64,000 bases of DNA from Nocardioides jishulii (GTDB lineage Bacteria > Actinomycetota > Actinomycetes > Propionibacteriales > Nocardioidaceae). The stretch spans positions 1,240,001 through 1,304,000 of the forward strand of contig NZ_CP040748.1 in assembly GCF_006007965.1 (NCBI RefSeq), read 5' to 3'. The translations under genes were made by a program, and so were the position numbers. Below, piece after piece: positions 1 through 7,246 of the stretch (position 1 is its first letter; each line of letters starts with the position of its first letter). The notes beneath the pieces are model-generated. The model was given only the letters and a program-made list of their open reading frames with translations. It had not been told where the DNA came from and ran no database searches.

Positions 1-203
1 GCGCCCTCGACGACGTGACCGCGATCGGCGGAGGCGACGACATCACCCGCGAGCTCGACGCGATGAGCTCCGCCTCCGACGTCGAGGCAGAGCTCGCCGC
101 GTTGAAGTCGGGCAAGTCCGGGACGCAGGCCATCGAGGCCCCGGAGGGCACCGACGTGCTCTCCACCGACGAGGCCCGTGAGCGCACGGAGGGGAACGCC
201 TGA
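1..203 (+). CDS. pspA: PspA/IM30 family phage-shock protein A, C-terminal end (partial)
   Basis: This is the last 66 codons of a gene entering from the left edge; the frame is open from base 3. PspA/IM30 proteins are coiled-coil membrane-binding proteins that protect the cytoplasmic membrane under envelope stress. The visible piece is the Ala/Glu/Ser-rich tail, with segments SASDVEAELAALKSG and DEARERTEGNA, as found after the last helix of actinobacterial PspA. The assignment rests mostly on context: the next genes are PspAA, an HtpX protease and PspAB, a set known to travel with actinobacterial PspA. Its stop overlaps the next start (TGATG), so it is co-translated with pspAA. The tail alone is not diagnostic. 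Confidence 0.75.
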   Translation, partial: ALDDVTAIGGGDDITRELDAMSSASDVEAELAALKSGKSGTQAIEAPEGTDVLSTDEARERTEGNA

Positions 204-481
204 TGATCATCCGTATCCTGGGCGAAGGTCAGTACGACGTCCCCGAGGCAGCGGTCGCCGAGCTCAACGCCCTCGACGCGGTCGTGGACAGTGCCGTCCG
301 GGCGGGCAACGAAGCGGCCTTCGCCGACGCCTTGCGAGAGCTGCTGGCGGGCGTACGCCGCGTCGGCACGCTGCACGCGGTCGACAGCCTCGACGCCTCC
401 GACCTGATCCTTCCCATGGAGGACGCCACGCTGCTGGAGGTCCAGGACCTGCTGGCCGACGACGGCCTCATCCCGGGCTGA
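203..481 (+). CDS. pspAA: PspA-associated protein PspAA
   Basis: A 92-residue cytoplasmic protein beginning MIIRILGEGQYDVPEAAV, typical of the PspAA family encoded beside pspA in actinobacteria. It has no signal peptide or membrane segment. The ILGEGQYDV start and the DLLADDGLIPG end are family-like. The start ATG overlaps the stop of pspA by one base, and its stop is two bases before htpX, so the genes form one operon. The molecular role is not established. From the neighbourhood it probably modulates PspA assembly or its effect on the membrane. Confidence 0.8.
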   Translation: MIIRILGEGQYDVPEAAVAELNALDAVVDSAVRAGNEAAFADALRELLAGVRRVGTLHAVDSLDASDLILPMEDATLLEVQDLLADDGLIPG

Positions 482-483
482 CC

Positions 484-1398
484 ATGGCGCACTCCCGTTT
501 CATCAAGGACACCGGGCTGACGGTCCGTATGACGTTGGTGCTCTTCCTGCTGGGCGCGCTCTTCGTCACGCTGGTGGGGGTGCTGATGGCGCTGTTCCCC
601 AACTACGCGATCGTCATCGCCGTCATCGGCATCGGCATCGCCTTCTACCAGTGGTGGACCTCCGACAAGGTGGCGATGAGGGCGATGCGCGCCCGTGAGG
701 TGAGCCCTGCTGAGGCGCCCGAGCTGCACGCCATGATCGACCGCCTCTGCGCGGTCGCCGACATGCCCAAGCCCCGCGTCGGCATTGCCGACATGGCGAT
801 CCCCAACGCCTTCGCGACGGGGCGTTCCCCGGACCGCTCCGTCGTCTGCGTCACCACCGGGATCCTCGGCATGCTCACCGCCGAGGAGCTCGAGGGCGTG
901 CTCGCCCACGAGCTGGCCCACGTCGCCCACCGTGACGTGCTGGTGATGACGTTGGCCGCCTCCGCCGGCATCCTGGCTGGTCTGCTGACGCGCGGTGCCC
1001 AGTACGGCGGCCTGGCTCGGGGGCGCAGCAACAACAACAACGGCGGTGCTGCTGCAGCCTTCGTCCTCACGCTGGTGGTCAGCCTGGTCGTCTACGCGAT
1101 CAGCTTCCTCCTCATCCGGCTGCTGTCGCGCTACCGCGAGCTCTCCGCCGACCGGGCCGGCGCCTACCTGACCATGAAGCCGGGAGCCCTGGGATCGGCG
1201 CTCCAGAAGATCAGCGGCGGCATGGCAGCCATCCCGGACCGTGACCTGCGCAGCGCGCAGGCCATGAACGCGTTCTTCATCACCCCGGCGGCCAAGGGCT
1301 CGGGGATGGCTGGCCTCGCGAGCACCCACCCGCCCCTGGAGCAGCGGCTGGCCCAGCTCGCGCGTATCCAGACCGAGCTCGGACGGACGGCCGGCTGA
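484..1398 (+). CDS. htpX: HtpX-type membrane zinc metalloprotease (M48)
   Basis: A 304-residue membrane protease. The zinc motif HELAH is at residues 142-146 and the likely third ligand is the Glu in RELSADRAG further on. Two hydrophobic segments lie at about 15-38 and 41-58, and two more follow the HELAH motif (about 153-170 and 195-215). An Asn-rich loop (SNNNNGG) follows the first of these, near residue 182. HtpX proteases degrade damaged membrane proteins, which fits the envelope-stress operon. The ATG two bases after the pspAA stop gives the usual HtpX length; upstream in-frame codons would only add an Arg-rich sequence that is a shadow of pspAA. Confidence 0.93.
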   Translation: MAHSRFIKDTGLTVRMTLVLFLLGALFVTLVGVLMALFPNYAIVIAVIGIGIAFYQWWTSDKVAMRAMRAREVSPAEAPELHAMIDRLCAVADMPKPRVGIADMAIPNAFATGRSPDRSVVCVTTGILGMLTAEELEGVLAHELAHVAHRDVLVMTLAASAGILAGLLTRGAQYGGLARGRSNNNNGGAAAAFVLTLVVSLVVYAISFLLIRLLSRYRELSADRAGAYLTMKPGALGSALQKISGGMAAIPDRDLRSAQAMNAFFITPAAKGSGMAGLASTHPPLEQRLAQLARIQTELGRTAG

Positions 1399-1400
1399 CC

Positions 1401-1976
1401 GTGGGCTTCTTCGACGCGATCATGGGGCGCTCGCGTCCTGCCCCGCCGCGCCTCGACGCCCTCTTCAGCATTCCCAGCGCCGCGCTGACGTTGGAGTCGT
1501 CGCTGGGTCTGCGTCCGACCGGCCTCGGGTCGGTCTGCTACCGCGCAGCTGACGGGGCCGCCTTCGCCGAGATCTCCCAGGAGATCGACACGCTCATCGA
1601 GTCGGGTGCGGACGCCCCCGACGTCTCGACCAGCGTGGACGGCTACGGCTACACGTGGCTGACCGTTCGGGGCGAGGCGTCCGACCTCTCCTCCCTCTGC
1701 ACCAACCTCCACGTCGTCAACAGCACGCTGGAGGCCCAGGGGTTCGGGTACGGCCTGCTCTGCACGATGGTGCCCTTCGAGGGGCACGACGGTCGCCGAG
1801 TGGGACTGGTCTACCTCTACAAGCAGGGCACCTTCTACCCGTTCGCGCCCATGCGCGGGGAGCAGAAGCGTGACAACGTGCTCGAGCTCCAGGTGCGTGA
1901 CCAGTTGGTGGGCGAGCTCAGCATGGAGAAAGATCTGCAGCGCTGGCTCGCGCTGTGGAATGCTCCCGGACTGTGA
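1401..1976 (+). CDS. pspAB: PspA-associated protein PspAB
   Basis: A 191-residue soluble protein starting at GTG two bases after the htpX stop. The N-terminus MGFFDAIMGRSRP and the internal segments SSLGLRPTGLGSVCYR and TWLTVRGEASDLSSL are what I expect for PspAB, the second actinobacterial PspA-associated family. There are no membrane segments and no known catalytic motif. The conserved order pspA-pspAA-htpX-pspAB supports a joint role in membrane stress. Its last codons overlap the next gene (GTGA), so the histidine kinase that follows is translationally coupled to it. Confidence 0.82.
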   Translation: MGFFDAIMGRSRPAPPRLDALFSIPSAALTLESSLGLRPTGLGSVCYRAADGAAFAEISQEIDTLIESGADAPDVSTSVDGYGYTWLTVRGEASDLSSLCTNLHVVNSTLEAQGFGYGLLCTMVPFEGHDGRRVGLVYLYKQGTFYPFAPMRGEQKRDNVLELQVRDQLVGELSMEKDLQRWLALWNAPGL

Positions 1977-3049
1977 GCGAGCACACCTCAGGCGACCCCT
2001 CCGTGTCCGACGCCGCGGCTCTTCTCGAGCGCTACGGGATCGTGCCCGGCGTCCCCTCCGGGCCACTGGTGGCGCAGTGCCGCCTGGCCCGGGTGGCCAC
2101 CGGTGCCGCCGCTGTCGCGGTGCACCTGGACGGTCTCGCTGAACCGGTCGCCTCCGACGGCGACCCGGCACAGGCGCCTGCGGTGGCCTCCGCCGGCCTG
2201 CTCGACGAGGACGGCGGTGTGCTCGGCCGCCTCGTCGCGTACGCCGACCGGCCGGTCGACGCCGGCCTGCTGGAGGTGGCCGCCGGGGGTGTCGCCGCTC
2301 TGCTGGAGGCGGAGGTCGCCCGAGACCGGATCTTCGACCTGGAGGAGGCGGTGGCACGCTCCGACGACCAGCTGGCCCAGGCGTCAGGTCAGATCGTGCA
2401 CGACCTCAACAATCCGCTGGCAGCGATCGCCATGTGCCTGGAGATCGCGCGGGAGCAGGTGCCCGACGGCGACCTGCTCGCGTCGCTGCTCGACCGCGCC
2501 GCGGGCAGCGCTGCCCGGATGAAGCGGATGACCGTGGCGCTCAATGACTACGGGCAACGCATCACCCAGGGCTCCACCGACCTGGCCGTCGAGGTCCCTG
2601 CGCTGCTGAGGGAGTTCGAGCCGCTGCTCGACGAGGTCGTCGAGGTGGTGGAACCCTTGCCGGTCGTGGCGATGTCGCCCGGCGACGTACGCACCGTGCT
2701 CACCGCCCTGTGGGAGAACGCCACCAAGTTCCGCGACGACGAGGTCGACCTCGAGGTCGTCGTCGACGCCGAGCAGGTGGGCGAGGCCTGGCGCGTCCGG
2801 GTCACGGACAACGGGCGCGGCATCGGCCAGGCGGAGCTCGAACGGATCTTCGCCCCCACCGTGCGGCTCGACAAGCGCATCCCCGGCATGGGCCTGGGGC
2901 TGGCCACCGTGCGCCGCATCGTCGCCGCTGCCGGTGGCCGGGTCGGCGCTGAGCAGGCGCACGGGGGTGGCACGCGGATCTGGTTCGAGGTGCCGGCTGC
3001 GGGTCCGTCAGGGCACGCAGGGGCCGGGCGGCAGGTCAGCCCCGACTAG
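1973..3049 (+). CDS. Soluble sensor histidine kinase coupled to the psp operon
   Basis: A 358-residue kinase. An N-terminal GAF-like region (about 15-120) leads into an H-box, VHDLNNPLAAIA, with the phospho-accepting His at about 143. The ATPase domain shows an N-box (ENATKF), a G1 box (DNGRGIG) and a G2 box (GMGLGLATVRR). There is no transmembrane helix, so it senses a cytoplasmic signal. The GTG at 1973 overlaps the pspAB stop by four bases and is preferred over an upstream ATG inside pspAB. No response regulator lies next to it, which makes it an orphan here. Its position suggests it reads PspA or membrane state, but that is inference. Confidence 0.85.
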   Translation: MSEHTSGDPSVSDAAALLERYGIVPGVPSGPLVAQCRLARVATGAAAVAVHLDGLAEPVASDGDPAQAPAVASAGLLDEDGGVLGRLVAYADRPVDAGLLEVAAGGVAALLEAEVARDRIFDLEEAVARSDDQLAQASGQIVHDLNNPLAAIAMCLEIAREQVPDGDLLASLLDRAAGSAARMKRMTVALNDYGQRITQGSTDLAVEVPALLREFEPLLDEVVEVVEPLPVVAMSPGDVRTVLTALWENATKFRDDEVDLEVVVDAEQVGEAWRVRVTDNGRGIGQAELERIFAPTVRLDKRIPGMGLGLATVRRIVAAAGGRVGAEQAHGGGTRIWFEVPAAGPSGHAGAGRQVSPD

Positions 3050-3052
3050 GAT
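3047..3052 (+). promoter_or_regulatory. -10 hexamer for leaderless nadA
   Basis: TAGGAT, seven bases before the nadA ATG, with no Shine-Dalgarno sequence between. Its TAG is also the stop codon of the upstream kinase gene. Confidence 0.55.
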
Positions 3053-3059
3053 CTCGGGC

Positions 3060-4244
3060 ATGACGACGATCGACCTGCCGCTGCTGCCCCTGGGCAAGGG
3101 CCGTGACCTCGACTCCGAGCGTGGGGTGGAGTGCCCCGGGGACCTGCCCGCTGCCTCCGACCCGGACCTGGTGGCGCGGGCGCTGGCGGCCAAGGAGGCG
3201 CTGGGTGAGCGGCTCTTCGTCCTGGGGCACCACTACCAGCGTGACGAGGTCATCCAGTTCGCCGACGTCACCGGAGACTCCTTCAAGCTCGCCCGTGAGG
3301 CGGCTGCCCGTCCGGCCGCCGAGTTCATCGTCTTCTGCGGCGTCCACTTCATGGCGGAGTCGGCTGACATCCTGACGGCCGACACGCAGAAGGTCGTCCT
3401 GCCCGACCTGGCCGCCGGTTGCTCGATGGCCGACATGGCCCGTCTGGGTCAGGTCGAGGACGCCTGGGACGCGCTCGCCGAGGCCGGCATCCAGGACGCC
3501 GTCGTCCCGATCACCTACATGAACTCGTCGGCCGACATCAAGGCCTTCTGCGGTCGCAACGGCGGCGCGGTCTGCACCTCGTCCAACGCCGAGGTCGCCC
3601 TGGAGTGGGCCTTCGCCCAGAAGCCCGAGGTCGAGGGCGGTGCGAAGGTCTTCTTCTTCCCCGACCAGCACCTCGGACGCAACACCGCCGTCCTGCAGAT
3701 GGGCTACTCCCTCGAGGACTGCGTGGTCTGGAACCCGCACCTGCCCAACGGAGGCCTCACGGTGCAGCAGCTGCGTGACGCCAAGATGATCCTCTGGCGC
3801 GGGCACTGCTCCGTCCACGGCCGTTTCCGTCCCGAGGTCATCGACGAGCTGCGCGCTGCGCACCCCGGCCTCAACGTCATCGTCCACCCGGAGTGCACCC
3901 ACGAGGTGGTCACCAAGGCCGACCTCGTCGGATCGACCGAGTTCATCATCAAGACCATCGAAGCGGCCGCCCCCGGGACCACGTGGGCGATCGGCACCGA
4001 GCTCAACCTGGTCAAGCGTCTGGCCGATGCCCACCCCGACAAGAACATCGTCTTCCTCGACCGCAACGTCTGCTACTGCTCGACGATGAACCGGATCGAC
4101 CTCCCGCACCTCGTCTGGGCGCTGGAGAACCTCGTGGCCGGCAACGTCGTCAACCAGATCTCCGTGGACCCCGCCACCGAGGAGTGGGCCCAGGTCGCGC
4201 TCCAGCGCATGCTCGACCTGCCGGGGCGCACGGCCAAGGACTGA
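3060..4244 (+). CDS. nadA: Quinolinate synthase NadA
   Basis: A 394-residue cytoplasmic [4Fe-4S] enzyme that condenses iminoaspartate with dihydroxyacetone phosphate to quinolinate in de novo NAD synthesis. Visible family motifs are GHHYQRDEV, FCGVHFMAESAD, AGCSMADMA, GHCSVHGRF, HPECTHEVV and CYCSTMNRIDLPHL. By comparison with known NadA proteins the cluster ligands should be Cys121, Cys250 and one of Cys338/Cys340. The length fits the longer actinobacterial form. It starts at the ATG that follows a leaderless -10 element. nadB and nadC are not adjacent. Confidence 0.97.
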   Translation: MTTIDLPLLPLGKGRDLDSERGVECPGDLPAASDPDLVARALAAKEALGERLFVLGHHYQRDEVIQFADVTGDSFKLAREAAARPAAEFIVFCGVHFMAESADILTADTQKVVLPDLAAGCSMADMARLGQVEDAWDALAEAGIQDAVVPITYMNSSADIKAFCGRNGGAVCTSSNAEVALEWAFAQKPEVEGGAKVFFFPDQHLGRNTAVLQMGYSLEDCVVWNPHLPNGGLTVQQLRDAKMILWRGHCSVHGRFRPEVIDELRAAHPGLNVIVHPECTHEVVTKADLVGSTEFIIKTIEAAAPGTTWAIGTELNLVKRLADAHPDKNIVFLDRNVCYCSTMNRIDLPHLVWALENLVAGNVVNQISVDPATEEWAQVALQRMLDLPGRTAKD

Positions 4245-4276
4245 CCCCGGCGCTGCGTCACAGCCCCTGCGCGGTC

Positions 4277-4305
4277 ACGACGCTGCCCGTGACGACGCTG
4301 CCCGT
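4277..4305. repeat. Two-copy 15-bp tandem repeat between convergent genes
   Basis: ACGACGCTGCCCGT occurs at 4277-4290 and again at 4292-4305. The repeats create two alternative six-base stems, GTCACG/CGTGAC and GTGACG/CGTCAC, so this may act as a weak terminator between nadA and the GNAT gene. Confidence 0.5.
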
Positions 4306-5192
4306 CACAACAACGCGCGGTGGTGCAGGTAGGGCGACGGGGGCTTCATCCCGGCCAGGCACAGGTAGCCCTGGGCCCGTAGGGAGAGACCGGCCGCCAT
4401 CCCCACGTCGATCGCCCACTGGTTGGCCGCGGTCACGTGCGCCTGGCGTACGTCGGCCCCCACCGCGCCGCTGAGGGCGTCGGTGAGCAGGTCCGTGGCC
4501 GTACGCCGGTCACTGGCCGCGAGCAGCTCCACGGTCGAGTCCGGGGCCAGGTAGGCGTACCCACGCCGGTGGGGCCGGTCGATGACGCGCAGCGGGTGCA
4601 ACGCCGAGAGGAGGGTGTGGTCCTCCCCGCGCCCCGCACCGCGCAGGCCCCGGTCGAGGGAGTCCATCCACTCGTGGTCGCTCGGACGTCCGTCGCGCAC
4701 GTGGAGCGGCAGCTCCATGGCGGTGGCGCCGACCGTGCCCTCCAGGACCATCGTCGGGTGCAGGTCGAGCCCTGCCGACCGGTAGCGGCGCAACGCCTTG
4801 GGATCGGTGGTGGCACCGACCATGCGGCGCAGGGCCCCGCGGCCGTGGTGGGCCGCGGCGTCGAGCAGCGCGCGCCCGATGCCGCGCGCCTGCCAGGACG
4901 GGTGCACGGCGTACGTCGCCAGGATCCACAGGCCCTCGCGTCGCAACGAGGTGGCGAAGCCGACCATCGTGCCGTCGGCGTCTGCCACCCAGCAGCCGGC
5001 GCCGTCACGGCTGACCAGGTGGGCGGTGCGCACCTGCCAGGCGGCGGCGCGTTCGGGTGGCCGGGTGAGGTCGCTGTTTCCCTCGAGCACCGCGAAGGCG
5101 AGGGCGGAGAGGCGCTCGGCCTCGGCGACGTCGTCCACCCTCATCGGGCGCAGGATCACCGCGCCTGAGCGTCCCACGGCTGTCGGATCCAT
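4305..5192 (-). CDS. GNAT family N-acetyltransferase
   Basis: A 295-residue protein with an N-terminal GNAT domain (about 13-150). The acetyl-CoA-binding motif A is QARGIGRALL at 101-110, preceded by the beta-strand WILATYAVHPSW. The C-terminal half (about 150-295) has the size of a second, degenerate GNAT-like fold, which occurs in several actinobacterial acetyltransferases. The substrate cannot be read from sequence. It is transcribed alone, convergent with nadA and divergent from glycerate kinase. The ATG start sits six bases after a TAGGGT hexamer, consistent with leaderless translation. Confidence 0.85.
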   Translation of the reverse strand: MDPTAVGRSGAVILRPMRVDDVAEAERLSALAFAVLEGNSDLTRPPERAAAWQVRTAHLVSRDGAGCWVADADGTMVGFATSLRREGLWILATYAVHPSWQARGIGRALLDAAAHHGRGALRRMVGATTDPKALRRYRSAGLDLHPTMVLEGTVGATAMELPLHVRDGRPSDHEWMDSLDRGLRGAGRGEDHTLLSALHPLRVIDRPHRRGYAYLAPDSTVELLAASDRRTATDLLTDALSGAVGADVRQAHVTAANQWAIDVGMAAGLSLRAQGYLCLAGMKPPSPYLHHRALL

Positions 5193-5198
5193 GGCGTC

Positions 5199-5204
5199 AC
5201 CCTA
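5199..5204 (-). promoter_or_regulatory. -10 hexamer for leaderless GNAT gene
   Basis: TAGGGT on the minus strand, six bases before the ATG at 5192. Confidence 0.5.
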
Positions 5205-5285
5205 GGTGAGGGTCTGCCGTCGTCCTGCCGAGTCCTGCTGCCGTGCCTGCTCGCGCCCGACGCCGGGCGCTCCACCGGCACACGG

Positions 5286-5291
5286 CAGGAT
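5286..5291 (+). promoter_or_regulatory. -10 hexamer for leaderless glycerate kinase gene
   Basis: CAGGAT, seven bases before the ATG at 5299. The same bases include GGCAGGA, which could instead serve as a ribosome-binding site. Confidence 0.35.
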
Positions 5292-5298
5292 GTGCGCC

Positions 5299-6390
5299 AT
5301 GCGCGTCCTCCTCGCCCCCGACAAGTTCGCCGGCACCCTCACCGCGGTCGAGGCAGCCGAGGCCATGGCGACGGGGTGGCGACGCCACGACCCGCGGGTG
5401 GAGTTCGACCTCGCGCCCATGGCTGACGGCGGCCCCGGCTTCGTCGACGTCCTGCACACCTCGTTGGGGGGCGAGGTCGTGGAGACGATGGTCTCCGGCC
5501 CGCACGGCCGCCCGACGCCCGGGCGTGTGCTGGTGGTCTCCGACGTCGCGTACGTCGAGTCGGCGCAGGCCTGCGGGCTGCACCTGTCGGGGGAGGGGGA
5601 GCCTCGGAGCGCCACGACGTACGGGGTGGGGGAGCTGGTCCGGGTTGCCCTCGCCGCCGGCGTGCGCCGCATCGTCCTCGGCGCCGGCGGCTCTGGCACG
5701 ACTGACGGGGGAGCGGGCCTGCTGGCTGCCCTCGGTGCCACGGCCGACGTCCCGCTCGAACGTGGCCCGGCAGGACTCGAGGGAGTCAGTCGCGTGGACC
5801 TCGCGCCGGCTCGTACGGCGCTCGGTGACGTGGAGCTCGTGCTGGCCAGCGACGTCGACAACCCCCTCACCGGTCTCTTCGGTGCCGCCAAGGTCTACGG
5901 TCCCCAGAAGGGCCTGGGCGAGGAAGAGCTGCCTGAGGTCGACCGGCTCCTCGAGGCGTTCGCGGTGGCCTGTGACCGCCGTACGTCACTCGAGAAGGGT
6001 GCAGGCGCCGCGGGCGGACTGGGTTTCGCCGCCCTGCTCCTGGGGGCGCAGCGCCGTCCGGGACTGGACGTCGTCGCCGAGGCCGTGAGCCTGGCGGAGC
6101 GTCTGCGTGCCGCCGACCTGGTGGTCACCGGCGAGGGCGCCTTCGACTTCTCCAGCCGTTCGGGCAAGGTCCCCTACGGCGTCGCCCAGTGGGCAGGGGA
6201 GGCGTTGCGCCCCTGCATCACCCTGGCCGGGCAGGTGCTCGTGGGTGCACGGGAGATGCGGGCCCTGGGGATGGATGCCGCCTACTCGATGGTCGAGATG
6301 GTGGGGGAGGAGCGTTCGTTCGCCGATCCGGCCGGTGCGCTGGCGGACCTCGCCGAGCGGGTCGCCCGTAGTTGGACGGTCGGGGAATAA
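5299..6390 (+). CDS. glxK: Glycerate kinase
   Basis: A 363-residue cytoplasmic kinase of the GlxK/GK-I family, phosphorylating D-glycerate with ATP to link glyoxylate or serine breakdown to glycolysis. The start APDKFAGTLTA, the Gly-rich GAGGSGTTDGGAGLLAALG, the segment NPLTGLFGAAKVYGPQKG and the late EGAFDFSSRSGKVPYGVA are signature blocks. The ATG at 5299 places the APDKF strand at residue 5; a second ATG three codons upstream is possible. It is monocistronic and followed by iscA about 60 bases on. Confidence 0.93.
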   Translation: MRVLLAPDKFAGTLTAVEAAEAMATGWRRHDPRVEFDLAPMADGGPGFVDVLHTSLGGEVVETMVSGPHGRPTPGRVLVVSDVAYVESAQACGLHLSGEGEPRSATTYGVGELVRVALAAGVRRIVLGAGGSGTTDGGAGLLAALGATADVPLERGPAGLEGVSRVDLAPARTALGDVELVLASDVDNPLTGLFGAAKVYGPQKGLGEEELPEVDRLLEAFAVACDRRTSLEKGAGAAGGLGFAALLLGAQRRPGLDVVAEAVSLAERLRAADLVVTGEGAFDFSSRSGKVPYGVAQWAGEALRPCITLAGQVLVGAREMRALGMDAAYSMVEMVGEERSFADPAGALADLAERVARSWTVGE

Positions 6391-6448
6391 CCCTCGGTGT
6401 GAGACGATTGAGGTCGGTAACAACCACGAGCCACCCATGGGAGTTCAG

Positions 6449-6811
6449 ATGACCGACCAGGTCGAGACCACCGAAGAGCGCCGCACCGACCAGATCAACC
6501 TGAGCGGGGTCGCTGCTGCCAAGGTGAAGAGCCTCCTGGAGCAGGAAGGTCGCGATGACCTCGCGCTCCGCATCTCGGTGCAGCCGGGTGGCTGCTCGGG
6601 CCTGCGTTACCAGCTGTTCTTCGACGAGCGCACCCTTGACGGTGACGTCGTCACCGACTTCGACGGCGTGAGCGTCGTCGTCGACCGCATGAGCGTCCCC
6701 TACCTGAACGGTGCGCAGATCGACTTCGTCGACTCCATCGAGAAGCAGGGCTTCACCATCGACAACCCCAACGCCACCGGCTCCTGCGCCTGCGGCGACT
6801 CGTTCCACTGA
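6449..6811 (+). CDS. IscA/ErpA-type iron-sulfur cluster insertion protein (HesB family)
   Basis: A 120-residue A-type carrier that delivers Fe-S clusters to apoproteins. The three conserved cysteines are present: Cys49 in PGGCSGLRY, and Cys113 and Cys115 in GSCACGDSFH at the C-terminus. The ATG at 6449 is chosen because GGGAG lies five bases upstream; the ATG at 6437 lacks this. The Rieske protein QcrA encoded nearby and NadA are plausible clients. It corresponds to the HesB protein next to the respiratory locus in mycobacteria. Confidence 0.93.
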   Translation: MTDQVETTEERRTDQINLSGVAAAKVKSLLEQEGRDDLALRISVQPGGCSGLRYQLFFDERTLDGDVVTDFDGVSVVVDRMSVPYLNGAQIDFVDSIEKQGFTIDNPNATGSCACGDSFH

Positions 6812-6878
6812 GCCTGCGGCGACCCCGGCCGGCGTGAGCCCGGCGGCGAGGTCCGCGCCGGGCCCCCGGAACAAGGAA

Positions 6879-6907
6879 GAAGCCCCCACCTGAGCAATGG
6901 GGGCTTC
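6879..6907. terminator. Bidirectional hairpin between iscA and the 80-aa gene
   Basis: Perfect 10-bp inverted repeat GAAGCCCCCA/TGGGGGCTTC with a nine-base loop, between convergent genes. There is no strong T-run, as is common in actinobacteria. Confidence 0.75.
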
Positions 6908-6939
6908 TCCATGTCCGCACGGTGGCGGACGGGCCGGTG

Positions 6940-7182
6940 TCAGTCCATGTGCAGGTGCAGAGCGTTGGCGATCCGGGCGGCTGCCGCGCTCACCCGGATC
7001 TCGTTCTTCACCACCTCGCGGGGGTAGTCCTCGAAGCGGATGCTCGGCGCCTCCTGGCTGACGGCCTTGACCACGCGCTCCAAGCGGAGGGAGGACACGA
7101 CCTCGCGGCAGTCGGCGACCAGTTCAGGAGTGGCCGACAACTCGTCGTGGGTCAGGTGTGAGCTTGCAGTGCTGATGGTCAT
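6940..7182 (-). CDS. Small uncharacterised protein divergent from the PfkB kinase
   Basis: An 80-residue soluble protein that I do not recognise beyond its being a small actinobacterial conserved-type protein. It has alternating helical segments (DELSATPELVADCREVVSS, RLERVVKAVSQE) and a C-terminus SAAAARIANALHLHMD. It has no CxxC motif, signal peptide or helix-turn-helix that I can see. Codon use is high-GC like its neighbours and the stop is followed by a strong hairpin, so it looks like a real gene. It is divergent from the kinase gene with only 64 bases between start codons, so the two may share regulation. Confidence 0.7.
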   Translation of the reverse strand: MTISTASSHLTHDELSATPELVADCREVVSSLRLERVVKAVSQEAPSIRFEDYPREVVKNEIRVSAAAARIANALHLHMD

Positions 7183-7189
7183 GTCAAGG

Positions 7190-7195
7190 ACCGTA
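7190..7195 (-). promoter_or_regulatory. -10 hexamer for the 80-aa gene
   Basis: TACGGT on the minus strand, seven bases before the ATG at 7182; no Shine-Dalgarno sequence is present. Confidence 0.45.
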
Positions 7196-7200
7196 GGCGT

Positions 7201-7224
7201 TACCGATTGGTACCGAAAGCGGTA
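7201..7224. promoter_or_regulatory. Candidate operator in the divergent promoter region
   Basis: Two overlapping inverted repeats, TACC-gatt-GGTA and TACCG-aaag-CGGTA, with TACCGA repeated at 10-bp spacing (7201 and 7211). They lie between the two divergent -10 elements, where a dimeric regulator could cover both promoters. Confidence 0.4.
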
Positions 7225-7232
7225 CTCGCAGG

Positions 7233-7238
7233 TAGTGT
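7233..7238 (+). promoter_or_regulatory. -10 hexamer for PfkB kinase gene
   Basis: TAGTGT, eight bases before the ATG at 7247. There is no ribosome-binding site upstream. Confidence 0.45.
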
Positions 7239-7246
7239 GTCGGAAC

